Shown: in pieces, positions 10,629-21,849 of the stretch
Numbering within the stretch: position 1 is the first letter of the stretch
How the letters are laid out: the number at the start of each line of letters is the position of its first letter
Source: Puffinus mauretanicus
Taxonomy: Eukaryota > Chordata > Aves > Procellariiformes > Procellariidae
NCBI GenBank assembly: GCA_023333565.1
Contig: JAJKFH010000157.1
Coordinates: 186,001 to 250,000 of the forward strand
Direction: 5' to 3'
DNA length: 64,000 nt
Notes under the pieces: generated by a model
Seen by the model: the letters and a program-made list of their open reading frames with translations, nothing else
What the model was told of the DNA's origin: nothing
Database searches by the model: none
Program-made: the position numbers and the translations under genes

Positions 10629-13600
10629 GGGAACCATTCAAATGGTGCTATCTCATATTAATGTCTTCACTAAATGAGATTAATTTTCTGTTCTGTTTTA
10701 CGCATTTCACTATAAGTTAGGTGAACTATCATTCAGGTTACCCAGCATACTCTGTATAGGATTATGTTTTTCTCTAACTGAACCAGGATATCTTGTGTTA
10801 CTCATCCTCCAAAAATGCTTGCTGCTCCCCTAGACTGTGTTCCAATAGTGCAAGAATATTTAGGCCAACATTTCTTTTAAATATATTGACCACACTGCTT
10901 TTTGTCTTTGATATTACTGTCTCAGCCAAATACATCCACAGTCTGAACAGGATTTGCTGCACAGGCATATGGCTGTCACCATTTCATGTAGTCTGTATTA
11001 CACGTATGCCATGATTCAGAGCTAAAAGACCACAGGGCAGCAAATCTCAGATGCATTAGCCACCCTGGTAAATCTATGACTCACTAAGTTGTTTCACCTT
11101 CCTGTGGTATTGCTGGCATCTCTAGCTCTGACTGTGTGATTTGCTGTCGTTCATGACAGAAAACTGTCAAAATGAATATACAGTTAACCACTGAAGACTA
11201 ACTGACCTGACTCACTCTGTGTCCTTATTAGCACCTCTTCCTTCCGTCAATGGCCAAGTCTCCACTTGCATTAAAGCCTAAGGTGCTCTCTTTCCTACTG
11301 GCCAAATTGTTTCCACAGACCATCTATCACCACCTGAATGCCTGACAGGGGCATGGTTTTCCTCAGTTAACAGCAACTAGTGCTTACTCCAGCTATAAAT
11401 CCCCGATGTGGTTTGAGAGAATTTTATCTATATTTTGTCTTTACCTCTTTTTCTGCTTCTGTCAATTCAGTATAGCAGCATTTTTTATTGAAATCAGAGG
11501 AAATTTGTATGTACTATGAAATTAATAAATCATCTTTACCCACTCCAATTTAAACCAAATAAATAACTTTTCCCCTTCCTTTCTTCTTTGCGTTAGTGAT
11601 CTGAGCTATGAGTAACGCATGTAGAGTATCTGCAGTCATAGAGTGGTCTAGTTCTACGATTACCTTCATTTTCTCTTTCTTTTTCTCATTTCTCTTGATT
11701 ATTCCCACAAGGGGTGCATTTGGCATAAGCAGGAAAGGGAGAGAAATTCAACAGGCAACATCCTCCAGTAACAACACCTTCCTGTACTTAAGTTCTTGAT
11801 CGTTTCAAAACAAAAAGCACCAAAACATGTCCAGCAGAACAGAAAATGTTTGAGTTGTCTCTGCTACAGCCAGAAGCTATGCTTTGGTGCAAAACAAATA
11901 CACAGCTATGTTGCTGAGCCAATAGCAAACTTAGCAGAATAGGAGGAAGGTCCAGATTTACTGGGAGGACTGGCACTTCTCTGCAAATATGAATTACCAC
12001 AAAACCATTTAAGCTGGTTTGATATACTGACCTAATAACCAATTTGAGTCCCAGGAATGGTATAAATTGGTCATGGCTGGAAGGGGACTCTAGCTTCCTT
12101 TTGTTTTTCCTCTCATCTTTGTGAACACGCTGTATGTACGCAGTACCAAAGGAAGAATTAATTCTCTTCCATGTTACAGGGCAGAGAACAAGAAAGGCAG
12201 AAAGCAAAAAAAAATTCCATGAAAGATCCCAGACAGTGTTTATGCTATACCATGCTTCCTTAATAGTGCCTTTTGTAAAATTACCTTAAACAGGCGAACT
12301 CCTTGAAAAAATTGAAGGTGTATGAAAGTAAACACTACTGTAAGAGCTAGATAGCTGCAGTCACACAGCAGGGATGTGGCGGTGGAGCTTGCAGCTGCTT
12401 CTTTCTCTGGAGAGAGACATGCATCACTAAAAACAGCAACAAGCTTTTAGCAAAGATGCCACTGATGACCTGTTTTATCAAAGTGACAGACTAGCTGTGG
12501 AGCCTGCAAGCCAGTGTTCCCCAAACTGCAGGTTTCTTTCTTTAATTTCCAATCCCACCACCCCATTTCAAAGAAGACACACAAAAACATCTAGTGAATA
12601 CAGAGACTGCGATCCCATATAGCTTCTTATGACAAGTGCTGCCAAAAACACAGGGAAAAATATCCTCTTTGATTTAGCTGTATGGTGGATTGCTGTTTTT
12701 TTCGCAAGGTTGGTTTTTTGTGTGTTTTTTGGATTTTGCTTTTTTCTTTTTAAATAAAGAACCCCTTCTCTGATATGCTTCAACCAGACAACTATTGGAA
12801 TAGACATAGATTCCCCCAAATGTCAGCCTGTGTCTGATACAGAAGTTGAATAACTGAGACTAAAAATAAAATACAATTGTTTTCATGTAAATGATTTGTC
12901 CTCTGAGATAAACATAGAAGAAAGCCAGTTAGATTTCTGAAATGTCAATCTTTGAAAATAGTTTTAGCATATAGTCTTTTATAAACAGTTGTCCTCTCTC
13001 TCTTCCCAGCAAAAAATATTAGCTCCTTGACCATACTTGACAGAATGTGTCAAAATTAAAATCTACTGCTTACTAAACTTCCTAAAATGCTAAAGGGAGG
13101 AATACCAAAGGGTTGTCCTGATTCTGCCTTTGAAAAAGATATTAAAATTTAGCTGCATACATGATTCTCACATAGATTCAAATACAGATTTCAACTCAGT
13201 GTATTCCGTGGGATGTGGTCTTTATTTTTCAGTTCAGTGTTGCACAGAAGACTCTTTATTCATTTTCTGTGTTATGAACAATTCTGGTATGCTATTCCTT
13301 TCACATCACCATGCAGGGGCCATGCAGTGATGGCTAGACCCCTGCTCACTAAGAAATGTACAACTCCCTGCCTTGAAGATACTACAACTTTAAAAAAAGA
13401 ATAAGAGAAAAAAGAGAAAGGAAGCAGGTTGTTTCTCACCTTCCTGTACTGGGAAACCAAGATCTGGAAAGAAAATATTGGCCTATACTGGAAGTTTTTA
13501 GAAGAAGTACGGAGTAGTTAATCAAAGTGGCAGTCCCAGGCCTGAACTGTAAAAACATTTTGTGTGGGAGCTGCTGGCTTTTCCACCCCACAATGGAAAG

Positions 13601-15914
13601 TGGGCTTTGTGTGTCCTAATTCTACCATCTGCCTTTACAGGTTTTTTATTACTTCCCTTGCCTGGACAGATGCTAGTGAACTAAAAATACATCTGCATGT
13701 CCAAGTGCAGGTGGGATGAGGTCCCACAAAAAATCACCATTGTATTTGTCTCTTAATCACTTGTGATTTGGTTATTCATTTTTCTATTTAAAGAAGAGCC
13801 CATCTAATGCCTTGGGCAAACGTGCATAAAACTTGAAACAATCCCATCAGTGTTTTCTGAGGACTAACCAACCAGCTGGTCTGAACAGAAAGAGCTTTCA
13901 CACGGGATCCTGATTGCTCCCAAAGCAGCTCTTTTCCTCCCACAAAGGTGCATTTCAGCAGACCTGCTGGAAGTCTTATGTGACATACAGGCTCTCCGGG
14001 TAAACCAGTCTCCAAAATCTGCTCTTAGCTCCTCTGGCAGCTGTAGTACTCCAGAGATTTCTGAGCTTCTGTTCTTTGCTCTGATGCAGAGATGTATGGT
14101 GGGCAGGATAAACACATGGAGTAACAGAACAATGGCACATATGAATCTGGCAGTGAAGACGAGCAGAAAGGGAGTTAAAAGATGGATATTTTGAGAAGAC
14201 AGGAGGGCTCAGGTGTCCATTTGTATTAAAAAAAATAACTTCTTTAAAACATGCTTTTGCCTTCACTCTGCCAATCAGCATGCATGGGAATCAAACATCT
14301 GGAGCCACTTTGTGTCTGAAGTTTGAAGTTTATTTCAAAAGAAACCAACTTTTAAAAGTTCATTCCCTTGCATCTGATTTGAGTGCCTTCTGAACACTAA
14401 ACAAAAAGACAGCTAAGGAAAAGTTGGCATCTCTTTGCTAGAGAGCTAGGGGACTATCCGTGTGTTTTGAGGCTCACACAGTGACAGAAGTTATTTGTGT
14501 CTTCACATTACAAAAGCCAAGTCAGCCCTAATTGTAGTAGTGGTTTGGCAGCAGATTTCCTTATCATAATATTCAATACTTATATTGATATAAGCTTAGT
14601 AAGAATAGTCTGGTGGAATGGGATTTAGATCCAGATTTAATTTACCTGAATGTAGGTGTCTAAAGAAAAGATATATATATACGTTTCCTATGTACTTAAC
14701 AGAGATTTAATCGATACAGTCAACGAAGCCTGGCGAGCAAATCAAAGGACCAGTCTTTAAAAGTCTACCTAAGAGTGAGTTGAATTGCCCTCCAGGCTTC
14801 TCAGACTGTCCTGATCTACAGCTTCCTCCCAAAGTGCTAAAGGACCACAGGATGATCTCACATTGACTTCAAGATTCTTTGATTTCAGAAATTACATCTT
14901 TGTCCTAGTCCTCAGCAATGCACCTGCATATGGACACAAAATCCCCTACCTGGAAAGTCCTTCTGTATACCTTAACGTAGTGAGATGGGTTCAAGGCTAT
15001 CGGTAAAATACACAAATAGAGGCATCCTGATTTCAGAGCAGCAGCCTTTTAGTTTAAGGGGCTACCCTCAGACACTTACCTCCCTATTTAAGGCCTCAAA
15101 TAAAATTAGTTACATTTTCAGAGGGCCTGAGTGCTGTCAGTGCCTGGTGAAGTCGGTGTTCTCACAGACTAAGGAAAGTTTTAGAAATTGTTTGGGCAGC
15201 AGGTCTAACTGTAAAAGATACAGCCATGTTTATTTCAAAATGAAAAGAATTGTATTTGGGAGTCATACTGACACCCGATGGTGTGAAATCAGACACTGGG
15301 AAATTTACAACACTACAAAGCTATGGCAAACCTTATCATCAGAACAATATTTAAAAAATGGTAAAAGATTTCTGTAAATGAATCAATAACCTATTTCAGG
15401 GATAAAAAGCCATAACAAAAGTTTTACACAAATTGAAAGAACGGTAACGCATAGAATTTCATGAGAAAGATGCAATTCCTGCAGCACCTGATATTCAGCA
15501 TGTTGATGTCCAGGTATGTCTGATAACCTCAGTAAATGAACTTCAGGGCAGCCTTGGAATTGTTTTTATGCTGTGGCAAAGGGAAGACTGGAAAGCCATT
15601 TCATGTGCATCTAGGGCACAGGAGCCAGTAGTATGCAAATGTGCACAGAGGGGAAAGGGGTACCTGGAATTGAAAATGTTTATGGATGTGAGGTTTTCTA
15701 CAATTATATTTGTGGGTCTACACGTAGCTGAAGAATCGGACCACAAACCTCTCATTACCGTCTTAAAAAAAGGTTTGGAGAACGTACCTCCCTACTATCA
15801 AGATTTCTATTAATATTGCACAAAAATGGTCTGGAGATTGTGTGTTCATGCTTACATACATACACATATATCACATGTGCACACTTAGAGGTGCATTTAA
15901 CTTGATTCTTCTCT
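10629..15914. other. AT-rich intergenic, no gene
   Basis: No recognisable exon, RNA gene or young transposon. Small alternating AT runs occur (for example about 14671-14680). The 130-codon frame at 14985-15377 shows no domain, signal peptide or neighbouring splice structure. Confidence 0.45.
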
Positions 15915-16355
15915 TGTTCTGGTGTAAGCCAGAATTACCTTTTTAAGTTAATGCAACTCTACATGTAAATGGGAGGAGAATAAGGGATTTTCTGTTGTTC
16001 TTGGTTTTGGAGGTTTTGGTTGGATTTTCTTTCTTTCTTTCTCTTTCTTTCTTTCCTTCTTTCTTTTCTTCTTTCTTTCTTTCTTTCTCTTTCTCTTCCT
16101 TCCTTTCTTTTCTTGTTGTGGAGCTGAACCTAAGTCTAACAGAAATTTGTCATTTGAAAAAAATAAAATAAAAACTAGTTCTAGCATAAAATTGTTCCTT
16201 TTCTCCAACTATGTAGGAAAGGTTGTCAAACGCACTGTGATCTTAATTTCAGTCTTTCTCATAATGGTACAAATTAATATTTATTTAATTCTGTAAAAGA
16301 AAGTAGAGTTAATCAGAGTCACGCTGGTATAAATAAGAGCAGAATCAGGTTTCGA
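15915..16355. repeat. fragments of an ancient amniote interspersed repeat
   Basis: Two short segments, about 15920-15980 ('tctggtgtaagccagaatta...') and about 16310-16355 ('cacgctggtataaataagag...'), share a 'ctggtrtaa(g/a)' core followed by 'cagaat'. They resemble an old palindromic repeat common in reptile and bird DNA (TGGTGTAAAT...). They flank the pyrimidine tract at 16026-16115. The assignment is from memory of the motif and is weak. Confidence 0.35.
16026..16115. repeat. polypyrimidine (CTTT)n microsatellite
   Basis: About 90 bp almost purely C and T on the plus strand, built from CTTT, CCTT and CTCTTT units with interruptions. It could adopt triplex (H-DNA) structure. The lysine-rich frame on the minus strand (15948-16208) is an artefact of it. 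Confidence 0.92.
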
Positions 16356-16594
16356 AAGATAACATCTTGCTATCTGTTAGAGAAGCTGTCAAAATGGATG
16401 AAAAAAACCTGTTATGTTCATCCAGAGCATGTACCTTTAAAAGCAGAACTGTCAGTGATTGATGGAGTTCCAATGAAAGATACAGCAATTATAATGCTGC
16501 TACATATGTGAACATCTCTCTGTGCATGAAGGTCATTTAGACATAAATGTTGTAAGTTGACCCAGGCATGTTTCTTCTGCCAAAAAAATAGAAT

Positions 16595-16628
16595 TAAATG
16601 TAAAATATAGTTAAATGTAAAATATAGT
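16595..16628. repeat. 17-bp perfect tandem duplication
   Basis: Unit taaatgtaaaatatagt at 16595-16611 is repeated exactly at 16612-16628. A poly-A/G run follows at about 16723-16750. Confidence 0.88.
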
Positions 16629-17058
16629 ATGTATCTATTAGATATTTTAGGTTGAATTCACCAAACAGTTTCTGGGAAAAACAGGGGAAATTTGATTATT
16701 CCTTCAAGGAGTACATCAAATTAAAAAAAAAAAAAAGAAAAAAAAAAAAGTGAAGAAATATTTCTAAAACCATTGAAAGAGATCTTATCTAGCAGTTCAG
16801 GAACTTACCCAGGATGTCATAGACCGAAGTTAAATCTGCTTTCCTCTGAAGTGTTTTGAGTCTACATCATTCAAGAGAAGGACTTCATGAATAGTCCTTC
16901 CTGAATAGTTTTATGACATAAGCTGGCATGGGATATTTTCGGTACTTCTTGTCTTTAGAGAAACCATGTAAATATTCATTGGAGCTTTAACTGGAAATTT
17001 TGTTGGAGCTGGGCTTGGAATCAAAATAAATAACTAATTTTTTAGCAATTCATTTAGT

Positions 17059-17097
17059 TTTAATTTTCACTCACTGTTTGGCTTTAATTTTCACTCA
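17059..17097. repeat. 15-bp direct duplication, 24-bp spacing
   Basis: tttaattttcactca occurs at 17059-17073 and 17083-17097. This is a short local duplication in AT-rich DNA. Confidence 0.7.
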
Positions 17098-18175
17098 TTC
17101 CTTGCACTCCATGCAATGTGACAAATGAAGGGACGACTGCCTCTGAATATCTTCTAAGTTGATGGCTAAGATACTGCCCTTCAGTACTAGAGCTCGGTGA
17201 CAACATTGCCTCCACCTTTTCGACCTTCAAGGGAATTAGTGAAGTATTTCTTACATTATAACTTGTTATCCATTTTGCACAGGGAAACAAGACTGGAGGA
17301 GAGTGAGGGTGTGAAACTGGTAAGGGCACCTGAAGAAAAATTGAATTTAAAAGCAAGGGGAGAATGATAGAAGAGAAACCAAACAGCATGAGCAAAATTT
17401 GTACCCTATTCTTCCTTCCTGCCTGTTAATAATAATGACCCCCATCCTTATCTGTCACAAGGGAAACAAACAGCCTTTCAGAAAGGTAGAGCAAAAGGCA
17501 GGGCTGACAGTTCTGCAGCCAGCTCAACAACAGCAGAGTCTTTGTTGGATGCTGCAGCATGAAAACCGAGCTGCGCTTCCCTTTTAAGCCCTCTTACAGA
17601 AACATCTCATAACTAGTAATGATTGATGTGTCTTTTATCAAACACACATAGCTAATCCAGTAACTGGATCTTTCACATTTACGTGGCATTTTCAAGTGCA
17701 TGAAGAACAATTAAAACTGGCCACTGGGACATTCTCTTTTTTGTCACAATTCACTAAGGGCTGGGGCTTCAGTTGTTGCATCTTCTAAAACTCCTCAACA
17801 TTTTTCTATGACTATAAAGGAGTTTTCTATTCCACAGATTTTAAGAGTGTGGTGGGAGTTTTTTGTTGCTATTGTTCACAGCTGAAGGAGAAGGTTATTT
17901 GTTTTACTAAGATAAGGTTTCTAAAACACCCTGCTTAAAAAAATACAACAAAAACAGATGATGTTTTCTCTCTTTTTCTAGTTATCTATTATTTTCTAAA
18001 GAAACTGAAATGTCATCTTGCCTCCTGGATAAATTATCTTTTTGTTTAAAACACAGGCGAAAAATCTCCAAGATATAAATAAAGGTCAGCTGAAGAGGTT
18101 CAGCTTAGAGTAGGCATTGCTGAACACAAAGTTCTTTAGCTGGACTTTCAAAAACTTCGATATTTTTCTTTTCTT

Positions 18176-18201
18176 TTGTTGAACACTCTTGTTGAACACT
18201 G
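18176..18201. repeat. 13-bp tandem duplication
   Basis: ttgttgaacact followed by c (18176-18188) and then g (18189-18201). Twelve of thirteen bases are identical. Confidence 0.75.
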
Positions 18202-19420
18202 TCATGACTTTTACGCTATGCTGGTTTCCAGTAGAATCAGCAGGGCCAGAGCATGGGCCCAGGCGCTAGCATTGTGGTTGCCCTTCCTGCTAGTCCTTAG
18301 CACAGTCCTCTGTGAGCTTGGACCATCTCATACAATGCCCAGGTACAGTCTGGGAGATAGCTCAGGTCAGAGACCATTCCCAGTAATCAGTTTGTTTGCA
18401 GTTACATTATTTAAGTGTTAAAGTACCTAGCCATTAGCTATGAGCTATACTGTGCTGACTTAAAAAAGGTTTCTGGCCTGTTTGTTAATATAAATGTAGT
18501 CTAATTGTCAGATCAGAATTTCACTCATTTCATACACCATGTGGTCTTTGCCAGCAACTCCAAAATGAAGATTAAAATTGGAAATTATTTCATTTGTACC
18601 TCTACACTGTATTAAAGACATGGTTTCAAGTTGCTTCAGTGCCACGTAATTATGCTAAGGTATCTAAGCTTGCAATATTATAAAAAATTTTCTCCTGGGT
18701 TTAATGAACCCCATGAACAAAGACGACCATCATCTCAGATGGAATCAATGCATATCACAAGCTTGAGCCTTTGAAGGCAGTTATTTTCAGAAACTGCACA
18801 ACCAAAATCTCCCACCTTTATTTACATCATAATTCCAGTTTGAGCAGAATATTTTACACGTCTTTGAATCAGCAGCATAACTAACAGCTCTCAAGCATAA
18901 ATCTCATATTGAACTTTGTTCTACAGTGAGATATTTATCAGGCAACAGGTCACTTCAGGACTCTGTCTTCTTCATCCTTTTCTTTCTTACTTGTAGAGAT
19001 ATAGAAAGTCTCTTATTGGTACCTAAAAGACCAATATACCTTATGACTTGACATAATAGCTTAGTGAATTAAAGGTAAACTTCATACATGGAAAATAATA
19101 ATATTGTTTTTCTTTTTTATTAAGAAAGGAAAACTTTGAATTCCAGCTAAAGAAAAAATGTTTATTTAAGGACATTAAAGAAATATAGGACACAAGTCTT
19201 AATCGTTTTCAAAGTTTTGCACCAGCACATGGAAACTGATTGCATTCCACCTAAATAAAGCAACTACAACAGAATAAAAAATCAGACCAGGTATCTTTCC
19301 TTCTTTAACATCTCTTCAGTTGGAGTAGAAAAAGATAAGCTCACATTAATGGGTGGTATTGCATTATGTAAGTAAGATTAGACATCTAGATAAATAGTAT
19401 GTTGTCCTTGTCTTGCACAG

Positions 19421-19466
19421 TTACTTATAAAAAAAAATCCAGATTACTTATAAACAAATATCCAGA
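19421..19466. repeat. 23-bp tandem duplication
   Basis: Two adjacent 23-bp units (19421-19443, 19444-19466), both beginning ttacttataa and ending atccaga after an A-rich middle, with about two differences. Confidence 0.8.
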
Positions 19467-19734
19467 TGAAAGCTGAACTGCAGTTTCTGAAAAAATGTTC
19501 AGTGAAACAGATTTATAAAACTATTTATAAGTCCAAGAAGAAGGGCTTCAGAGGATGTTTGAAAACTTTTGCCTTCTTGGAAGTGTGATTTGAGAATCAT
19601 GGTGTTTTAAAAAATTCTTGGTAGCTAGGTATCTGCATATTTATAAGTCTAAATATATAAAAATGCCAAAGTATTTCAGTATTGTCTAAACTCTGACATC
19701 ATCTTTATATGCACAGATTATTGCTGCCTATTCT

Positions 19735-19855
19735 CCCAAATAAGGTAAATCACATAGCCAAGGTCACACAGTTGAAGAATATAGCATTCTTATTTCTCCA
19801 GGTGAAACTAAGACCCATCTTTTCTTTCTCTTCTCCTTTTATCCAGAAGGCAGAG
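19735..19855 (-). repeat. possible MIR/tRNA-type SINE relic
   Basis: The segment 'ccaaggtcacacagttgaa' (about 19757-19775) resembles the reverse complement of the conserved 3' part of MIR-like SINEs ('caaggtcacacag...'). The rest is heavily decayed. Confidence 0.35.
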
Positions 19856-19969
19856 GTCTCAAAGGACTGTAGTGCCAGGTCAAAAGTTAAGAGCAATACC
19901 TTTAGATCCTTTCTTCTGCTAAGGCATCAGAAGTCTCTTTTGAGTACTCTCTTTTTTCTCTCTACATGA

Positions 19970-21825
19970 ACTCCTGCTGAGAATTTCCCTTCCTTTGGGG
20001 CACTATTAGTTGTGTTACTTTCTAGGCTTTGAGAAATCTTATTCACCGTCCTGTCTGCCTGAATCTAATCCTGAAGTTTAAACTGAGGATTTTATTTGGC
20101 ATAACTTGTTTGTCTCAATATTTAAATGGACTCAGAAGAGAAGTATTCTCTGATATTATATTCGATAGGTGTCTAGTGGGATACTCAAAACCTTTTTATG
20201 TGCACTTATTTGGTAACAACTATCTGCCTTACACTGTGTTGAAGTTGTTATTTCCTGTTGGGGATATTAAAGGAAAATAATATCCCAGACACTTTTCTAA
20301 GGCTTTTTATTTGTGTTTTTGTTTGTTTGTTTGTTTTGTGATGTCCAGTCTAAAACTGGTGAAAAAAGAATGGAAGGACCAAATTATTTCCTACTCATAT
20401 GAAAACTGACAATTTAAAAAGCTATTCTAGAATTCAAATGGGAATAAGAACAGCTTTCTGTTCTTCAAACATATAGAATTACCTACCCTAAAGAACAAGG
20501 GTTGTTTTTGCAAGGCACACTCATTGTGCCTGCAGCAGTTTGTGTGTAAATCATATAACTTTCTGAGTAAAGCACAGTATTAAATTAATGCAGGACAAAC
20601 CTGACTCGTCTCTCTATGCTAGCTTCCCATAGACTAACCAGACAAGTTCAAAGGCTTTTTCTTCTTACCTTCAGTTTCCTCAACCTCTGGGTCTCAAAAT
20701 ATATACAGTTATCCTCAGCACATATATATTTGTCAATGGGAAATATACAAAGTTAAAGTGAAGAATTTTACCTGTATTTCTTAACTCATGATTCATTTGT
20801 GTTCAGATACTAGAGACAAGAAGGGTTTGAGAATCTATACTGAATAGAGTGGAAATGTCAACCACAGGGATTTTTACAAGGGCCTCCTGTTAGGTATGAG
20901 GCACAGGCCAGGAATAAGCTTGGAAGTGATTGTCTGAAGTGAACAAATTGTGCCATGGACAGATCTGAGGTAGGAGCTGAGAATATGATTCTGAGAAAGG
21001 TGACTTCATCAAAGCAATGGGTTAGAAATAGTACCTTTGCAGAATGGTGCTTAATGGATGTGTTCAGGGCAAGACTGAATTGTCAAGTACATTGAAAAGG
21101 ACGATATAATCTATACACAAGGTGATCATCACCTTAGGAATATGTAAAAAAAAAAAAAGAAAAAAAGCAAGCTGTATCTTGGAGAAGTTATGCAAAAAAA
21201 AAAAAAGCTATATTTAAGCATCTTCTGAATATTTCTACAGGTATTAACAGGAGACAAGTTTAGGTAAGGACTTGGCTTCACCCTCCTCCCTTCCTTAGGG
21301 AGCATTGCTTTTAACCACTAAGCTAACCGGAAAGTCATACTGGCCTTTGTTCCATGTGTGATTCCTAATTCTCAGCCTTAAATTTCATTGTTTTACTTTT
21401 ATAAATGTTTCAACAAGAGGAGGTAACAATTAAAGTAAGAAAAAGTGGAAAATACCTTAAGTCTGTTGTAGAATAAGCACTCATAAAGATGCTGTCCTCA
21501 AGCCTAGATAAAAATGGAGGAAGGCATTAATGATCCATTCTCTGTGTCCTGACTTGGATGTTTTCTTTGGAGTGTAGTATTGTTTTCAGAAGATTCTGAT
21601 GTGGTTTGAGATGGGCTGGGATCTGTGCCTTGTACGGTGTAGTGAAGGCAGATGTCTGATGAGTAAATTCATGATTAAGTTTTGATTTTCAGTTTTGCTC
21701 ATTGCCCCTAAGCTCTGCCAATGTACTTGGGCTGAGAGCTCCAAAGTTTTTAGACTTAAACTGTGAACCAGAAGAAGTTCCAGGACTTTAAGACAGTGGG
21801 TTTGGAGGTTTTGTGGAACTTCATA
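19970..21825. other. AT-rich intergenic, no gene
   Basis: Contains a (TTTG)n run (about 20313-20338) and two poly-A runs (about 21146-21165 and 21194-21206). No coding or RNA feature is recognised. The 83-codon frame at 20029-20280 has no supporting motif. Confidence 0.45.
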
Positions 21826-21849
21826 GATAACAAGCCAAGGCTTGTTATC
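21826..21849. repeat. perfect 11-bp inverted repeat with 2-bp spacer
   Basis: Arm gataacaagcc at 21826-21836, spacer AA, arm ggcttgttatc at 21839-21849. All 11 pairs match, so it could form a hairpin or cruciform, or be a dyad protein site. It is isolated and not part of a recognised transposon. Confidence 0.85.

Noticed and set aside
14985..15377. 130-codon plus-strand frame
   Set aside because: No recognisable domain or compositional signal. Frames of this size occur by chance in 64 kb.
15948..16208. Lys/Arg-rich small protein on the minus strand
   Set aside because: Encoded by the polypyrimidine microsatellite.
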